DNA from: Antrihabitans stalactiti
GTDB taxonomy: Bacteria; Actinomycetota; Actinomycetes; Mycobacteriales; Mycobacteriaceae
Direction: 5' to 3'
Length of the DNA stretch: 64,000 nt
Assembly: GCF_012932915.1 (NCBI RefSeq)
Contig: NZ_VCQU01000008.1
Location: 186,001 to 250,000, forward strand
In this document: positions 52,962 to 62,400 of the stretch, one piece after another
Layout of the letters: each line of letters begins with the position of its first letter
Position numbering within the stretch: position 1 is the first letter of the stretch
Translations under genes and position numbers: made by a program
Notes under the pieces: model-generated
What the model was told of the DNA's origin: nothing
Seen by the model: only the letters and a program-made list of their open reading frames with translations
Database searches by the model: none

Positions 52962-53302
52962 TTTTCGTCGGGATCACTTGCCGCAGGCAGGCTGGTCCGC
53001 AGGGTCGTCGTCCTCGGTGTGTAGGTGTAGGGCGTCCGGGACGGCCGCGTCGTCGTCTCCGGCGGCCGCGGTCGTTCGGTGGTTTCGGGCGCGATCTGCC
53101 ACGTCGGTGACGGCGGGACCGTCACCGCCGGCGTCGTCGATGCAGTGGTCAGCGAGACGGCTGACGACAACCCGGATTTGAGCGGCGGCGGGACGACGTG
53201 ATCATTTGCGCCGTCGCCGCACGCTGCGAGTACGGCGATGCCGAGCGCGATGGCGGACGTCGCTATCGCTGGGCCTGCAGCACCCCGCCATCGTGCGCTC
53301 AT
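52958..53302 (-). CDS. Small threonine/proline-rich lipoprotein
   Basis: A 114-residue exported lipoprotein. ATG 53302 gives a signal peptide ending in the lipobox LAAC followed by GDG. The mature part is low-complexity, rich in threonine, proline and arginine (TTERPRPPETTTRPSRTP), likely unfolded and possibly glycosylated in the cell wall. No family recognised. It is convergent with the acyl-CoA dehydrogenase operon. Confidence 0.65.
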   Translation of the reverse strand: MSARWRGAAGPAIATSAIALGIAVLAACGDGANDHVVPPPLKSGLSSAVSLTTASTTPAVTVPPSPTWQIAPETTERPRPPETTTRPSRTPYTYTPRTTTLRTSLPAASDPDEN

Positions 53303-53432
53303 GTTCGTCCATCCTGATTTCGAGTTGAACCACTCTAAGCAGCGTGGCGCCGCTAGCACACCCGAAGTCTCGGAACGGTATCGAATCACAAATCCGCGCG
53401 TCGTGTCGCGCCGAAGTTTGCCCAGGACAGTC

Positions 53433-53446
53433 GTAACCTCTGTTAC
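53433..53446. promoter_or_regulatory. GTAAC-N4-GTTAC dyad
   Basis: A perfect 5-4-5 inverted repeat in the 207-base divergent region before the small membrane protein gene. GTAAC/GTTAC half-sites occur in targets of several actinobacterial response regulators, so this is only a candidate operator. Nothing else notable is seen in this gap. Confidence 0.3.
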
Positions 53447-53509
53447 AGAAGTGAACCACTGAGAATCTCAATGGACGAAATGATCGACTTATGTGAAGGA
53501 GCATTGGTC

Positions 53510-53752
53510 ATGGGGTCCGCACACTACAAACCCGTGTACTGGTTCGTATTCCTGGTCGGCATGATCGGGGCGGCATTCGGAGTCGTCGAACTTCGGGCGG
53601 AGATGGCAGTCTTCGGCCTGATCGTCGCGTCGACGTCGGGTCTGCTCCTGCTCAGGATTCGTGCCGAGGCACTCGGCCGTCTCGATGGGCTGGACCACCT
53701 CGAGGCTCGCGGCCGCGCGATGGTCGGAACGCTGACCGCTCCCCGCGTCTAG
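53510..53752 (+). CDS. Small two-helix membrane protein
   Basis: An 80-residue protein with two hydrophobic segments (about 8-24 and 30-48) and a charged cytoplasmic tail (RIRAEALGRLDGLDHLEARGR). ATG 53510 is chosen because AAGGAG lies eight bases upstream; ATGs at 53471 and 53480 lack ribosome sites. The family is not recognised. Confidence 0.65.
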   Translation: MGSAHYKPVYWFVFLVGMIGAAFGVVELRAEMAVFGLIVASTSGLLLLRIRAEALGRLDGLDHLEARGRAMVGTLTAPRV

Positions 53753-53775
53753 TCGCGGAGCTTGCGGAGCGACCA

Positions 53776-53812
53776 TCCAACACGTTTGGACGGGTCTCGA
53801 AGAATGAGAGAC
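53776..53812. terminator. Two weak hairpins between convergent genes
   Basis: TCCAA-CACGT-TTGGA (53776-53790) and GTCTC...GAGAC (53794-53798 with 53808-53812) lie between the small membrane protein gene and the convergent nfo gene. Both stems are short; a terminator role is only possible. Confidence 0.3.
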
Positions 53813-53817
53813 ACGGC

Positions 53818-54588
53818 CTAGTTCACCGCGTCGCGTAGATACGCGATGTCGTCCGCCAAGCCCTCGGCGGGCGTCTCGAGGATGATCGGCGCATCAGCGG
53901 TCCGGCAGACCTCGGCGAGAAGCTCCGGGTCGATAGTGCCGTCGCTCAAGTTCGCGTGCCGGTCACGTGCCGAGTTGAACTCGTCGCGCGACGAGTTCAG
54001 GTGCACCAGGTCGATTCGACCGGTGATCGCCTTGATGCGGTCGACGATCCCGACAAGATCCTCACCGGCCGCCCATGCATGACAGGTGTCGAGACAGAAC
54101 CCGGCACCGAATTCCCCGACTGCGTCCCACAACTTTGCGATCGAGTCGAAATACCGCGCCATCGCGTGGTCGCCGCCTGCGGTGTTCTCGATGAGGATCG
54201 GCACAGGAAAGCCACCCTTTTCGGCCTGACGCTCGAACAGCTTGCGCCAGTTGTCGATTCCCGCGTCGATCTCACTGTCGTTACGAACGTGCCCGCCGTG
54301 CACGACCAGCCCGAATGCACCCAGGTCCGCGGCAGCCTTGGCTTGCTGCGCGACCGCTTGCCGTGACGGCATTCGCAATCTGTTGTTCGTGCTCGCCACG
54401 TTGATCTGGTACGAGGAGTGCACCACGACATCCACGGGACTCGCGAGGATCTCCGCTGTCTTCGGATGCGCCGCCGGCTTCTCCCAACCCTGTGGGTCGA
54501 TCACGAACATCTGAATGAGATCCGCCCCCAGGCGCTCCCCATAGCCGATCGGATCGCCATCGAGGCGGACATGGGCTCCAATTCGCAT
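53818..54588 (-). CDS. nfo: Endonuclease IV (AP endonuclease)
   Basis: A 256-residue zinc-dependent AP endonuclease that cuts at abasic sites in base-excision repair. The metal-binding positions of the TIM barrel are visible in VVHSSYQIN, LVVHGGHV, ILIENTAGGD, GFCLDTCHAWAAG, LVHLNSSRDEFNSARDRHANL and ILETPAE. The size is slightly below the 270-280 usual for Nfo. ATG 54588 begins MRIGAHVRLDGDP, the family start. It is monocistronic, with a 217-base gap to the lipase gene in which I see no clear RNA. Confidence 0.92.
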   Translation of the reverse strand: MRIGAHVRLDGDPIGYGERLGADLIQMFVIDPQGWEKPAAHPKTAEILASPVDVVVHSSYQINVASTNNRLRMPSRQAVAQQAKAAADLGAFGLVVHGGHVRNDSEIDAGIDNWRKLFERQAEKGGFPVPILIENTAGGDHAMARYFDSIAKLWDAVGEFGAGFCLDTCHAWAAGEDLVGIVDRIKAITGRIDLVHLNSSRDEFNSARDRHANLSDGTIDPELLAEVCRTADAPIILETPAEGLADDIAYLRDAVN

Positions 54589-54805
54589 GCATTCACCTTA
54601 TCGGCGCCCACCGACAGGGCGGCCGGGGCGGCAGCATCTCGCCGAGGGGGCTGTTGCGCAAGCATCGGCCGAGAAGGAAGTCGCATAGCCGCCCCCTCGG
54701 CATGCGAGCCGCCGAGAACCCCTGTGACCTACGTAACGACAGTGTCACGTTTGTCCTATATGGTCGTTCGCGTCCTGACGGGTGAGGCTAAGGAGCGGGA
54801 CCGAT

Positions 54806-55996
54806 ATGCAGCGTGCGGTGAAGGCGCTTTTCTTGATTCTGATAGGCGTCTTGCTCGGCGCGATAGTGCAACCAAGCTCGGTCGGTGCGGAACCGTTGTA
54901 TCTGCTCGACGATCCGGACCCGTTCTTTCATGCGCCGGAGGACATCGGGAACTACAAGCCAGGTGACGTGGTCCGCGTTCGGCGAATCGACACGTGGATG
55001 TACGCGGGCACAGAGGGCTGGCACGTCGCATTCCGCTCGACCAACTCCGCGGGCAACCCGATCATGGGCATGACCACAGTGTTCATGCCGGTCGGGATCA
55101 CGAACCCGCCGCTGGTGTCCTACCAGGCGATCATCAATTCGCTCGGCGTGAAGTGCAATCCGTCGCGGTCGCTGTTCAACGCCGAACTCAACGACGCTCC
55201 TGGCATGTACCTGCCGATCGGGCGTGGGTGGGCAGTCTCAATTCCCGACCACCTCGGACCGACGGGTGCGTACGGCGCAGCCAGGCTCGGTGGACTGGTC
55301 ACGCTCGACAGCGTCCGGGCAGTCAAGCAGGTCACCGAGCTGGGCCTGTCGAACGCGCCTGTGGTGCTGGCCGGCTACTCGGGCGGCGGCATGGCGAGTG
55401 CATGGGCGGCCGCGCTGCAGCCCAGTTATGCGCCTGAGTTGAAGCTCGACGGCGTCGTCGCAGGCGGAATTCCGGCGGACCTCGAGGAAATGGCCCGCGG
55501 GCTCGGCTTCGCACCGCACCCCGGCTTCGGGTTGGCGTTCGCCGCCGCGATGGGCCTCGAGCGCGAATACCCGGACCGGCTGCCGATCACGAGCCAGCTC
55601 AACGACCAAGGCATGTTCTTGCGCGCGTTCATGGCAAACGAGTGCCGCCGGTTCCTCATCTTCCACGGACTGTTCCGCAGCGCCGGAGACGTAGCCGGGC
55701 GCACGGACCTGATCACCAGCCCCGCGGCGCTCGCGGTGTTGCACGAGAACAGCCTGAAGTATTTCCCGGACATTCCGAAGGTGCCGATGATGATCTGGCA
55801 CGGACTGTACGACGGACTGACTCCATTCGACGCGGTCGCTGACACAGCGCGCCGGTACTGCGCGGCGGGCGCTAATCTCGTCTTCTCGCCCTACGACATT
55901 TCTGAGCACATGACCTGCGCCGCACTCGGTTTCCCCGCAGCGTGGGAGTACGTCGAAGCTCGCTTCCGAGGGGAGCCCGCGCCCACCCAGTGCTGA
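54806..55996 (+). CDS. Secreted lipase (LIP family)
   Basis: A 396-residue exported lipase. ATG 54806 follows AAGGAG by ten bases; the signal peptide (hydrophobic 9-27) ends near SSVGAEP, with no lipobox. The LIP-family traits are DDPDPFFHAPEDIGNYKPGDVVRVR, IGRGWAVSIPDHLGP, the nucleophile Ser192 in AGYSGGGMAS, and a C-terminal acid/His pair in HGLYDGLTPFD and SEHMTCA. Substrates are probably acylglycerols or other lipid esters outside the cell. Upstream (54730-54770) GTGAC and GTCAC elements are present but spaced irregularly. Confidence 0.88.
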   Translation: MQRAVKALFLILIGVLLGAIVQPSSVGAEPLYLLDDPDPFFHAPEDIGNYKPGDVVRVRRIDTWMYAGTEGWHVAFRSTNSAGNPIMGMTTVFMPVGITNPPLVSYQAIINSLGVKCNPSRSLFNAELNDAPGMYLPIGRGWAVSIPDHLGPTGAYGAARLGGLVTLDSVRAVKQVTELGLSNAPVVLAGYSGGGMASAWAAALQPSYAPELKLDGVVAGGIPADLEEMARGLGFAPHPGFGLAFAAAMGLEREYPDRLPITSQLNDQGMFLRAFMANECRRFLIFHGLFRSAGDVAGRTDLITSPAALAVLHENSLKYFPDIPKVPMMIWHGLYDGLTPFDAVADTARRYCAAGANLVFSPYDISEHMTCAALGFPAAWEYVEARFRGEPAPTQC

Positions 55997-56086
55997 TTGC
56001 GGCAGACATCAGGGTCCTCCCCGATGCGGAGATCGTGTGAACCGGACACTATGGACTCCGACGCGTCCGATCAACGAAAGGCGAAC

Positions 56087-56824
56087 ATGGCTTCGCTCTC
56101 TGTCGCTGCCCGCTCGGTAGACCTCGTCAAGACGTACGGCTCAGGCGATACGCAGGTCCGTGCGCTCGACGGCGTGTCCGCGGAGTTCTACAAGGGCGAG
56201 TTCACCGCCATCATGGGACCGTCCGGGTCGGGCAAATCGACGCTCATGCACTGCCTCGCCGGGCTGGACAACGCGACGTCGGGTTCGGTGTCGATCGGCG
56301 ACACCGAGTTGACGTCGCTCTCCGACAAGCAGATGACCAGGCTTCGCCGCGACCGCATCGGCTTCGTCTTCCAGGCGTTCAACCTGGTCCCGACGTTGAC
56401 CGCGATCGAGAACATCACGCTGCCCCAAGACATTGCCGGACGCACCGCCGACGCGGAGTGGCTCGACACCGTGCTGACGCGGCTAGGCCTCAAGGACCGG
56501 CTCAAGCACCGTCCGGGTGAGCTGTCCGGCGGTCAGCAGCAGCGAGTCGCGTGCGCGCGAGCCCTTGCCGGCCAGCCGGAGATCATTTTCGGTGACGAGC
56601 CGACGGGCAACCTGGACTCGCGCTCCTCTGGCGAGGTGCTGTCGATTCTTCGGACCTCGGTCGACGAGTTCAAGCAGACCGTCGTCATCGTCACACACGA
56701 CCCCCGCGCCGCGGCCTACTCGGACCGAGTCGTGTTCCTCGCTGACGGCAAGATCGTCGACGAATTGCGTGAGCCGACAGCAGAATCGGTGCTCGACCGG
56801 ATGAAGTCGCTGGAAACGGTCTGA
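56087..56824 (+). CDS. ABC transporter ATP-binding protein, MacB/LolD type
   Basis: A 245-residue ATPase. Walker A is GPSGSGKST, the signature LSGGQQQRVACARAL, Walker B IIFGDEPTGNLDS and the H-loop VIVTHDPRAA. This is the MacB/LolD/FtsE-like subgroup, which drives mechanotransmission rather than classical transport. ATG 56087 is preferred; the frame is open further upstream but the conserved domain begins shortly after this codon. The FtsX-like permease begins three bases after its stop. Confidence 0.92.
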   Translation: MASLSVAARSVDLVKTYGSGDTQVRALDGVSAEFYKGEFTAIMGPSGSGKSTLMHCLAGLDNATSGSVSIGDTELTSLSDKQMTRLRRDRIGFVFQAFNLVPTLTAIENITLPQDIAGRTADAEWLDTVLTRLGLKDRLKHRPGELSGGQQQRVACARALAGQPEIIFGDEPTGNLDSRSSGEVLSILRTSVDEFKQTVVIVTHDPRAAAYSDRVVFLADGKIVDELREPTAESVLDRMKSLETV

Positions 56825-56826
56825 CG

Positions 56827-59361
56827 ATGGCTGGCTCACCCATGCGCAAGGTCTCCCTGCGCAACCTCGCCGCACACAAAGTTCGCCTCGCGCTGACTTT
56901 GCTGTCCGTCGTACTCGGAACTGCTTTCGTCACAGGGTCGTTCGTCTTCACCGACTCCCTGCAGAAGACGTTCGACGGCATCTTCGCCAACGTCGCGCAA
57001 GGCGTGGACGTGCGCGTCAGCCCCGAAGACGTGCGCTCGCCCGGTGTTTCGCTCAGCGACGTCGACACCATCACCAAGATCGACGGCGTGCGCGCAGTCG
57101 CTCCCGCCGAATTCGGCACCATCGTCCTGCTCACCAAGGCGGGCAAAGCGGTGCAGAACGGCGGCGCGCCGAGCATCGGCCAGTCCTATTTGCCGCCGGA
57201 CAAGGCACTCGAGAAGCTCGACCCCTACGTAGCCGGCGGACCGCCGACGAAGCCGGGTGAGGTATCGCTGAATCAGGGGGCGGCGACGAGGGCCGATCTT
57301 CAAGTCGGCGACAAGACCAAGATCCTGTCGGCGCGGGGGCAGCTGGAAGTCACGATCACCGGCATCTATCAACCGGCCAGTGATACCGGCGGTTTCATCG
57401 GTGCGTTCTTCGACGAAACGCAAGCGCGCCAGCTGTTCACCGACGGCTCCCACGTCGCCTACATCGATGTCGCCGGAAATGGTGTGTCGGCGAACGAGCT
57501 TCGCGATCGGATCCAGAAGGCGTTTCCCGATCTGAAGGTGCAGAACGGCGACGAGGTCCGCGAGGACGCGAAGGCGCAGATCTCGCAAGCGCTCAGCTTC
57601 ATCAACTACTTCCTGCTGGCCTTCGGTGCAATCGCTTTGCTCGTAGGCACTTTCATCATCTACAACACGTTTTCGATGATCGTGGCGCAGCGGCTGCGGG
57701 AACTCGCGTTGTTGCGCGCGGTCGGCGCGAGCCGCAGACAAGTCGGATTCTCGGTGGTCCTCGAGGCGCTGATCGTCGGGTTGATCGGCAGCGCATTGGG
57801 TTTGGCTGCCGGCGTCGGTCTCGCGCTGGGATTGACCGGTCTGCTCAACGCCTTCGATCTCGGTCTGCCGACCGGGTCGTTGCAACTCGCAACCCGGACC
57901 GTCGTCGTCGCGTTGGTCGTCGGCGTCGTCGTCACGACGCTCAGCGCCTATGCGCCCGCACGACGAGCGGCGAAGATCCCGCCCGTCGAGGCAATGCGCG
58001 AGGAGTTCGCGTCGACCGGCGATTCGTTGCGGATGCGGACGATCATCGGCGCTCTCCTAGCCGTCGCGGGTGTCGTCGCCGTTGTCATCGGTGCACAGTT
58101 CACCGGCGCGGAGGGTGCGTCGACCGTCGGCGGCGGTGCGCTGGCCTTGGTGTTGGCTGTCCTGTTGGCAGCGCCATCGTTGTCGCGACCCATCGTCAGC
58201 GCCCTTGGGTCGGTCGTGACGCGGCCGTTCGGCCCGATCGGTCGGCTGGCTCGTAGCAACGCGGTCCGGAATCCGAGGCGGACGGCGGCAACAGCTTTCG
58301 CGCTCACCCTCGGACTGATGCTGGTGTCGCTGATCGCGACCTTCGGCGCGTCGGCGAAGGCGAGCATCGACACGCTGGTCGACAAGGGCGTCAAGGCGGA
58401 TTACATGCTGACCGGCCCGCAAGGGTTCGGTGTGGTCGTGCCCGCGGAAGACGCGGCACGCAAGGTCGACGGCGTGGACCTCGCGGTCGGGCTGCGCTTC
58501 GTCCCCGCGCAGGTCGGTGACGAAAACGCCGGCAACGGAGTCTCATTCAGTGGTCCGGTCGATCCTGTCCTCACCATGGATTTGGTGTCGGGCGAGCGGG
58601 ACATCGCAGACGACGGCATGCTCGTGTCGGAAACCCAATCGGACAAGAAAGGCTGGAAGCTCGGCGACACAGTCGAATTGACGAATTACGCCGACGAGAA
58701 GTCAGCCGTCCATGTGAAGCTCAAGGTCACCGGCATCTTCGAAGATTCGCAGGTGCTCGGCGACTGGATCGTCTCGGACAAGACCTACCAGGCGATGACG
58801 CCGGCAGACCGGCGCGCCGACTTCCTGGTCCTGATCAAAGCCAAGTCCGGGGCTGACATGACGTCGCTGCGAACAGGTCTGGAGAAAGCGACCGACCCCT
58901 ACGTCGTCGTCCAGGTGCTTGATCGCGAACAGTTCAAGGGCGAGCAGGGCAAACAGATCGACACTCTGCTGGCTGTGCTCTACGGGTTGCTGGCGTTGGC
59001 GATTGTGATTGCGATCCTCGGAATCATCAACACCCTGGCCCTGTCCGTCGTCGAACGGCGCCGAGAGATAGGCATGCTGCGCGCAGTCGGTATGGCGCGC
59101 AACCAAGTTCGTCGCACGATCTACCTGGAGTCGGTCCTCATCGCGGTGTTCGGCGCGATCGTCGGCGTCATATTGGGACTCGGCCTCGGCGCTGGGTTCA
59201 TCCGCACCTTGCGCGACCAAGGCCTCGGCGAAATCGCAATTCCCTGGGCTCAGGTGATCGCCATGCTCATCGGGTCCGCCGTGGTCGGCGTGCTCGCCGC
59301 GTTGTGGCCCGCCGCTCGCGCCGCACGGACCAAGCCACTCGAAGCAATAGCCGACCTCTGA
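56827..59361 (+). CDS. FtsX/MacB-like ABC permease, duplicated type
   Basis: An 844-residue membrane protein with an N-terminal helix, a first large external domain (about 45-245), a first FtsX unit of helices (about 255-370), two central helices, a second external domain (about 510-700) and a second FtsX unit (about 705-840) ending in AARAARTKPLEAIADL. The repeated motifs RELALLRAVGASRRQVGFSV and REIGMLRAVGMARNQVRRTI are the cytoplasmic coupling sequences. With the preceding ATPase it forms a complete system, probably moving a lipid, lipoprotein or signal in the cell envelope; the substrate is unknown. Confidence 0.9.
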   Translation: MAGSPMRKVSLRNLAAHKVRLALTLLSVVLGTAFVTGSFVFTDSLQKTFDGIFANVAQGVDVRVSPEDVRSPGVSLSDVDTITKIDGVRAVAPAEFGTIVLLTKAGKAVQNGGAPSIGQSYLPPDKALEKLDPYVAGGPPTKPGEVSLNQGAATRADLQVGDKTKILSARGQLEVTITGIYQPASDTGGFIGAFFDETQARQLFTDGSHVAYIDVAGNGVSANELRDRIQKAFPDLKVQNGDEVREDAKAQISQALSFINYFLLAFGAIALLVGTFIIYNTFSMIVAQRLRELALLRAVGASRRQVGFSVVLEALIVGLIGSALGLAAGVGLALGLTGLLNAFDLGLPTGSLQLATRTVVVALVVGVVVTTLSAYAPARRAAKIPPVEAMREEFASTGDSLRMRTIIGALLAVAGVVAVVIGAQFTGAEGASTVGGGALALVLAVLLAAPSLSRPIVSALGSVVTRPFGPIGRLARSNAVRNPRRTAATAFALTLGLMLVSLIATFGASAKASIDTLVDKGVKADYMLTGPQGFGVVVPAEDAARKVDGVDLAVGLRFVPAQVGDENAGNGVSFSGPVDPVLTMDLVSGERDIADDGMLVSETQSDKKGWKLGDTVELTNYADEKSAVHVKLKVTGIFEDSQVLGDWIVSDKTYQAMTPADRRADFLVLIKAKSGADMTSLRTGLEKATDPYVVVQVLDREQFKGEQGKQIDTLLAVLYGLLALAIVIAILGIINTLALSVVERRREIGMLRAVGMARNQVRRTIYLESVLIAVFGAIVGVILGLGLGAGFIRTLRDQGLGEIAIPWAQVIAMLIGSAVVGVLAALWPAARAARTKPLEAIADL

Positions 59362-59365
59362 CCTG

Positions 59366-59410
59366 CTCGTGAGTCTTTTCGGAGTCCCTGACTCCGAAAA
59401 GACTCACGAG
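59366..59410. terminator. Perfect 21-bp palindrome at convergent gene ends (type A copy 2)
   Basis: Arms 59366-59386 and 59390-59410 are perfect reverse complements with a three-base loop, between the convergent permease and carboxylase genes. Compared with the copy at 35757-35800, one internal base differs in each arm (TTTTC/GAAAA against TTTTA/TAAAA), preserving pairing. Bidirectional terminator and dispersed repeat. Confidence 0.8.
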
Positions 59411-59411
59411 T

Positions 59412-62400
59412 TCACTTGGCAGTGGTGCGCTTCATCCCACGCTCGACGGCGGCGACGATGCTCGGGCGCAGCGTTGCGGCCGGGACGATCGAGTGCACGG
59501 ACCCGACCTCACGAGCGCGGTCGATGTTGTGGATCGCCTCGAACTCCTGAGCCACCTCACCGAGCTTGTCCGACCGGACCGCTGTGCGAGCGGCAGACAG
59601 CTCCACGCGCAGGTGCGCACGCTCGGCGTCGTCTGTCGATGCGGCCAGCCGCTCCTCCAACGCCTTGACGGCGGCGTCTGCAGCGGTGCGTGCGTTGACC
59701 TCTCGGGAGAACACGACAGCCGCGGCGGGCGCGCCACCGATGACCGAGGCGAACGAGCCCTCGACGGCGAGCACTTCCATGTTGTCGTTGAGCGCACCGG
59801 AGAAGACGACGAACGCGCCGCCGTGGTAGCGCGAGATCACGCAGAAGACGATCGGTCCGTCGAAATTGACGATGGCCCTACCGATTTCGGCGCCGTATTC
59901 GAGCTGGATATTGCGCAACGATTCCGGTGAACCGTCGAAGCCGGACAGGTTGGCGAGCACGACTAGCGGCCGGTTGCCGCTTGCCGCGTTGATCGCGCGC
60001 GCCGTCTTCTTCGACGACTGCGGGAACAACGTGCCCGAGGTCCACTGGTCGGGTCCGTCGGCGGGGAACCAGCCCTTGCGGGGGATGGTCCGCGATTCGA
60101 TGCCGACGACAGTGGCGGGAATTCCGGCCAGGTGGGCGTCGAAGACGACTGCGGTCTCGGCGTCAGCCATGTCGGCCCAGCGTTCGAGAACCGGGTGGTC
60201 CTGGTCGACGACCGAGTGCATCACGGTGCGAATGTCGAAGGGCTTCTTGCGTTCTGGGTTCGTCTTCGACGAGAAGATGTCACCGACCGTCGTGAAGTCG
60301 CTCGACGGGTGCACATGCGGGTACGTGCAGACGTCGCGGTCCAGTGGGTCCTTGGAATGTGCCCGACGCGGGAAGCGTTCGCCCGGAGCAACATACGCGT
60401 GTTCGTAGTGCGTGAACAGGATGTCGCAGGCTGCGGCGAGGTTCGGCGCCCAGTACTGCGCTTCGCCGTTGGGGCCCATGACGCGGTCGTAGCCGCCGAT
60501 ACCGAAGTTGTCTTCGGCAGAGACGCCGCCCGAGTAGTCGAGAGATTGCTTGCCGGTCAACACCATTGCGCTGTCGGGGGTCATCACGAGGATGCCCTTG
60601 GTGTGCGTCAGCATCGTGGCTTCGGCGTTCCAGTACGGCTGCGCGCCGACGTTGATTCCTGCGACGACGACGTTGATCTCGCCGCCGGCTTGGGTGAACG
60701 TGATGATCCGGCGCAGTGCGCGCGAGACCCAGTCCATGTTCTCGGTACCGCTGTCCATGGAAATCGTTGCGCCAGAAGACAACGTGAACCATTCGACCGG
60801 AATCCCGCGCTCTTCGGCGAGATCGATCGCGGCGACAACGCGAGCACACTCCGCTTCGGCAACTGTGCCAAGGGCTTTCGTCGGATCGCCGAACATGGCG
60901 ACGCGGGTCATGCCCTCCGGGTACCGCAGCGTCGGAGTCGTCACCAGGCCGACGATGAGGCCGGCCTTGTTCAAGCCGTACGGCCGGTCGACGGGCACGA
61001 GGTTGTTGGAATCGTCGAAGTCGAGCTCGGTGAACGACCCGTCTTCCTGCGTCAGCAGCGGGATCAACTCGTACGGGTACACCGTGCCGCGAGCACGGGA
61101 CCGCTGCACCTTCTGCGTGTACTCGTCGAGCGGTCGCAGTGGCTCGGTCGGCGGCTCGGTCACGCGGACGTGGACGCCCGCGCCGGACCGATACGAGAAC
61201 CGCAGCGCAACCTCACGCGGCGAGCTCAGTGGTGTCTCGCGCAGTCGCGCCAACAGCGTGACTTCCTCGAGTCCGGCGCCCATGGTGAGCGGCGCGATGT
61301 ACTGACCGATCGAGGTCAGCTGCTCGACCGGCTCCTCGATGATGGGCCAGATGTACAGCGCGACACGGTTGTTGTCGAGTCTGCGAGCACCGCGCTTAGC
61401 CTGCTCGCGGCGAATGCCGTCCATGCAGGCAGACAGCGCGCGCTCGATCGCGGGGACGGCGACGATGTTGCCGCCGCCGTCGCGCTGAACGGTCTCCTCG
61501 CGAATCTCGGCGAACGCGATGAGTCGCTGATCGGCCGGATTGTCTTTGGCGGACAGCTGATACAGATGCGTGTCAGCCGCAGACGACAACCGGATGCCGT
61601 CGAAATTCTTCAGGCGCCAGAAGTCGAACCGCTGACCGGTCAACGGGTGCATGTCCCGAATGATGCGGTCTTCGATGAGGTCGGTTCCGGTGCCGCGCAA
61701 CGTGATCAGCTGCACCGAGTTCGGTGCCGCAAAGACGGTTACGGTGATACGACGCCACGTCGCGGCCTTCGAATGCTGGGCAAGAAGGCCCCGCAGCGCG
61801 TCGGCCAACTCGTCGCCGTCCGACGGAGCATCGGCCCAGGCGAGGTAGAGGTCGACGGCGAGATCTTCCGGTGCCTCGCCCGCCAGGTCGTCGATGATGT
61901 CGAGAGTTCGTAGTAGACCAGCGAATTGGGTGATCATCGAGACGAGATGCACCCGCTCGCCGGCCTGATCGAACGTGCCTGTCACGATCGGTCGATGGTC
62001 GCGGGTGAAGGCCTTGATGTCGTCGAGCGTGTGAATCAGGTAGTACTGCCGCGTCAAGACCTCGAGCAGCACGCCGGGATTCGAAATGCGCTGTGCCAGC
62101 AGGCCGATCAGCGGCTCAGGAGTTGCCGCGAGGGCTTCCATTCGACGCGCGTAGTCGGGCGCATCGGGACGTTCGGCCAGGTAGGCCAGGTTGCCGCGGA
62201 CGTTGTCGTAGGCACGGTTGCGAATGTCGTGAATGGCAGGCGCGTCGAAGAACCGGAAGCGCAGGTTTCGTGCGACGTCGCCGACCAGCGGGTAGCGGAC
62301 CTGGGTGGCGTCGATCAGTCGATCGAGCACTTCCGCCAACTCCGGCGACGACTCGGGCGCGGCGTAATCGTCGGTGAGCCAACGTTCGAGCAGCCCGACG

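Noticed and set aside
54730-54770. TGTGAC ... GTGTCACG pattern before the lipase, as a response-regulator site
   Set aside because: The half-sites have irregular spacing and orientation and do not form a dyad I could support.
60132-61913. Long plus-strand open frame inside the giant carboxylase
   Set aside because: The minus-strand protein is continuous and conserved here; the plus frame has arginine/valine-rich nonsense composition typical of a shadow.
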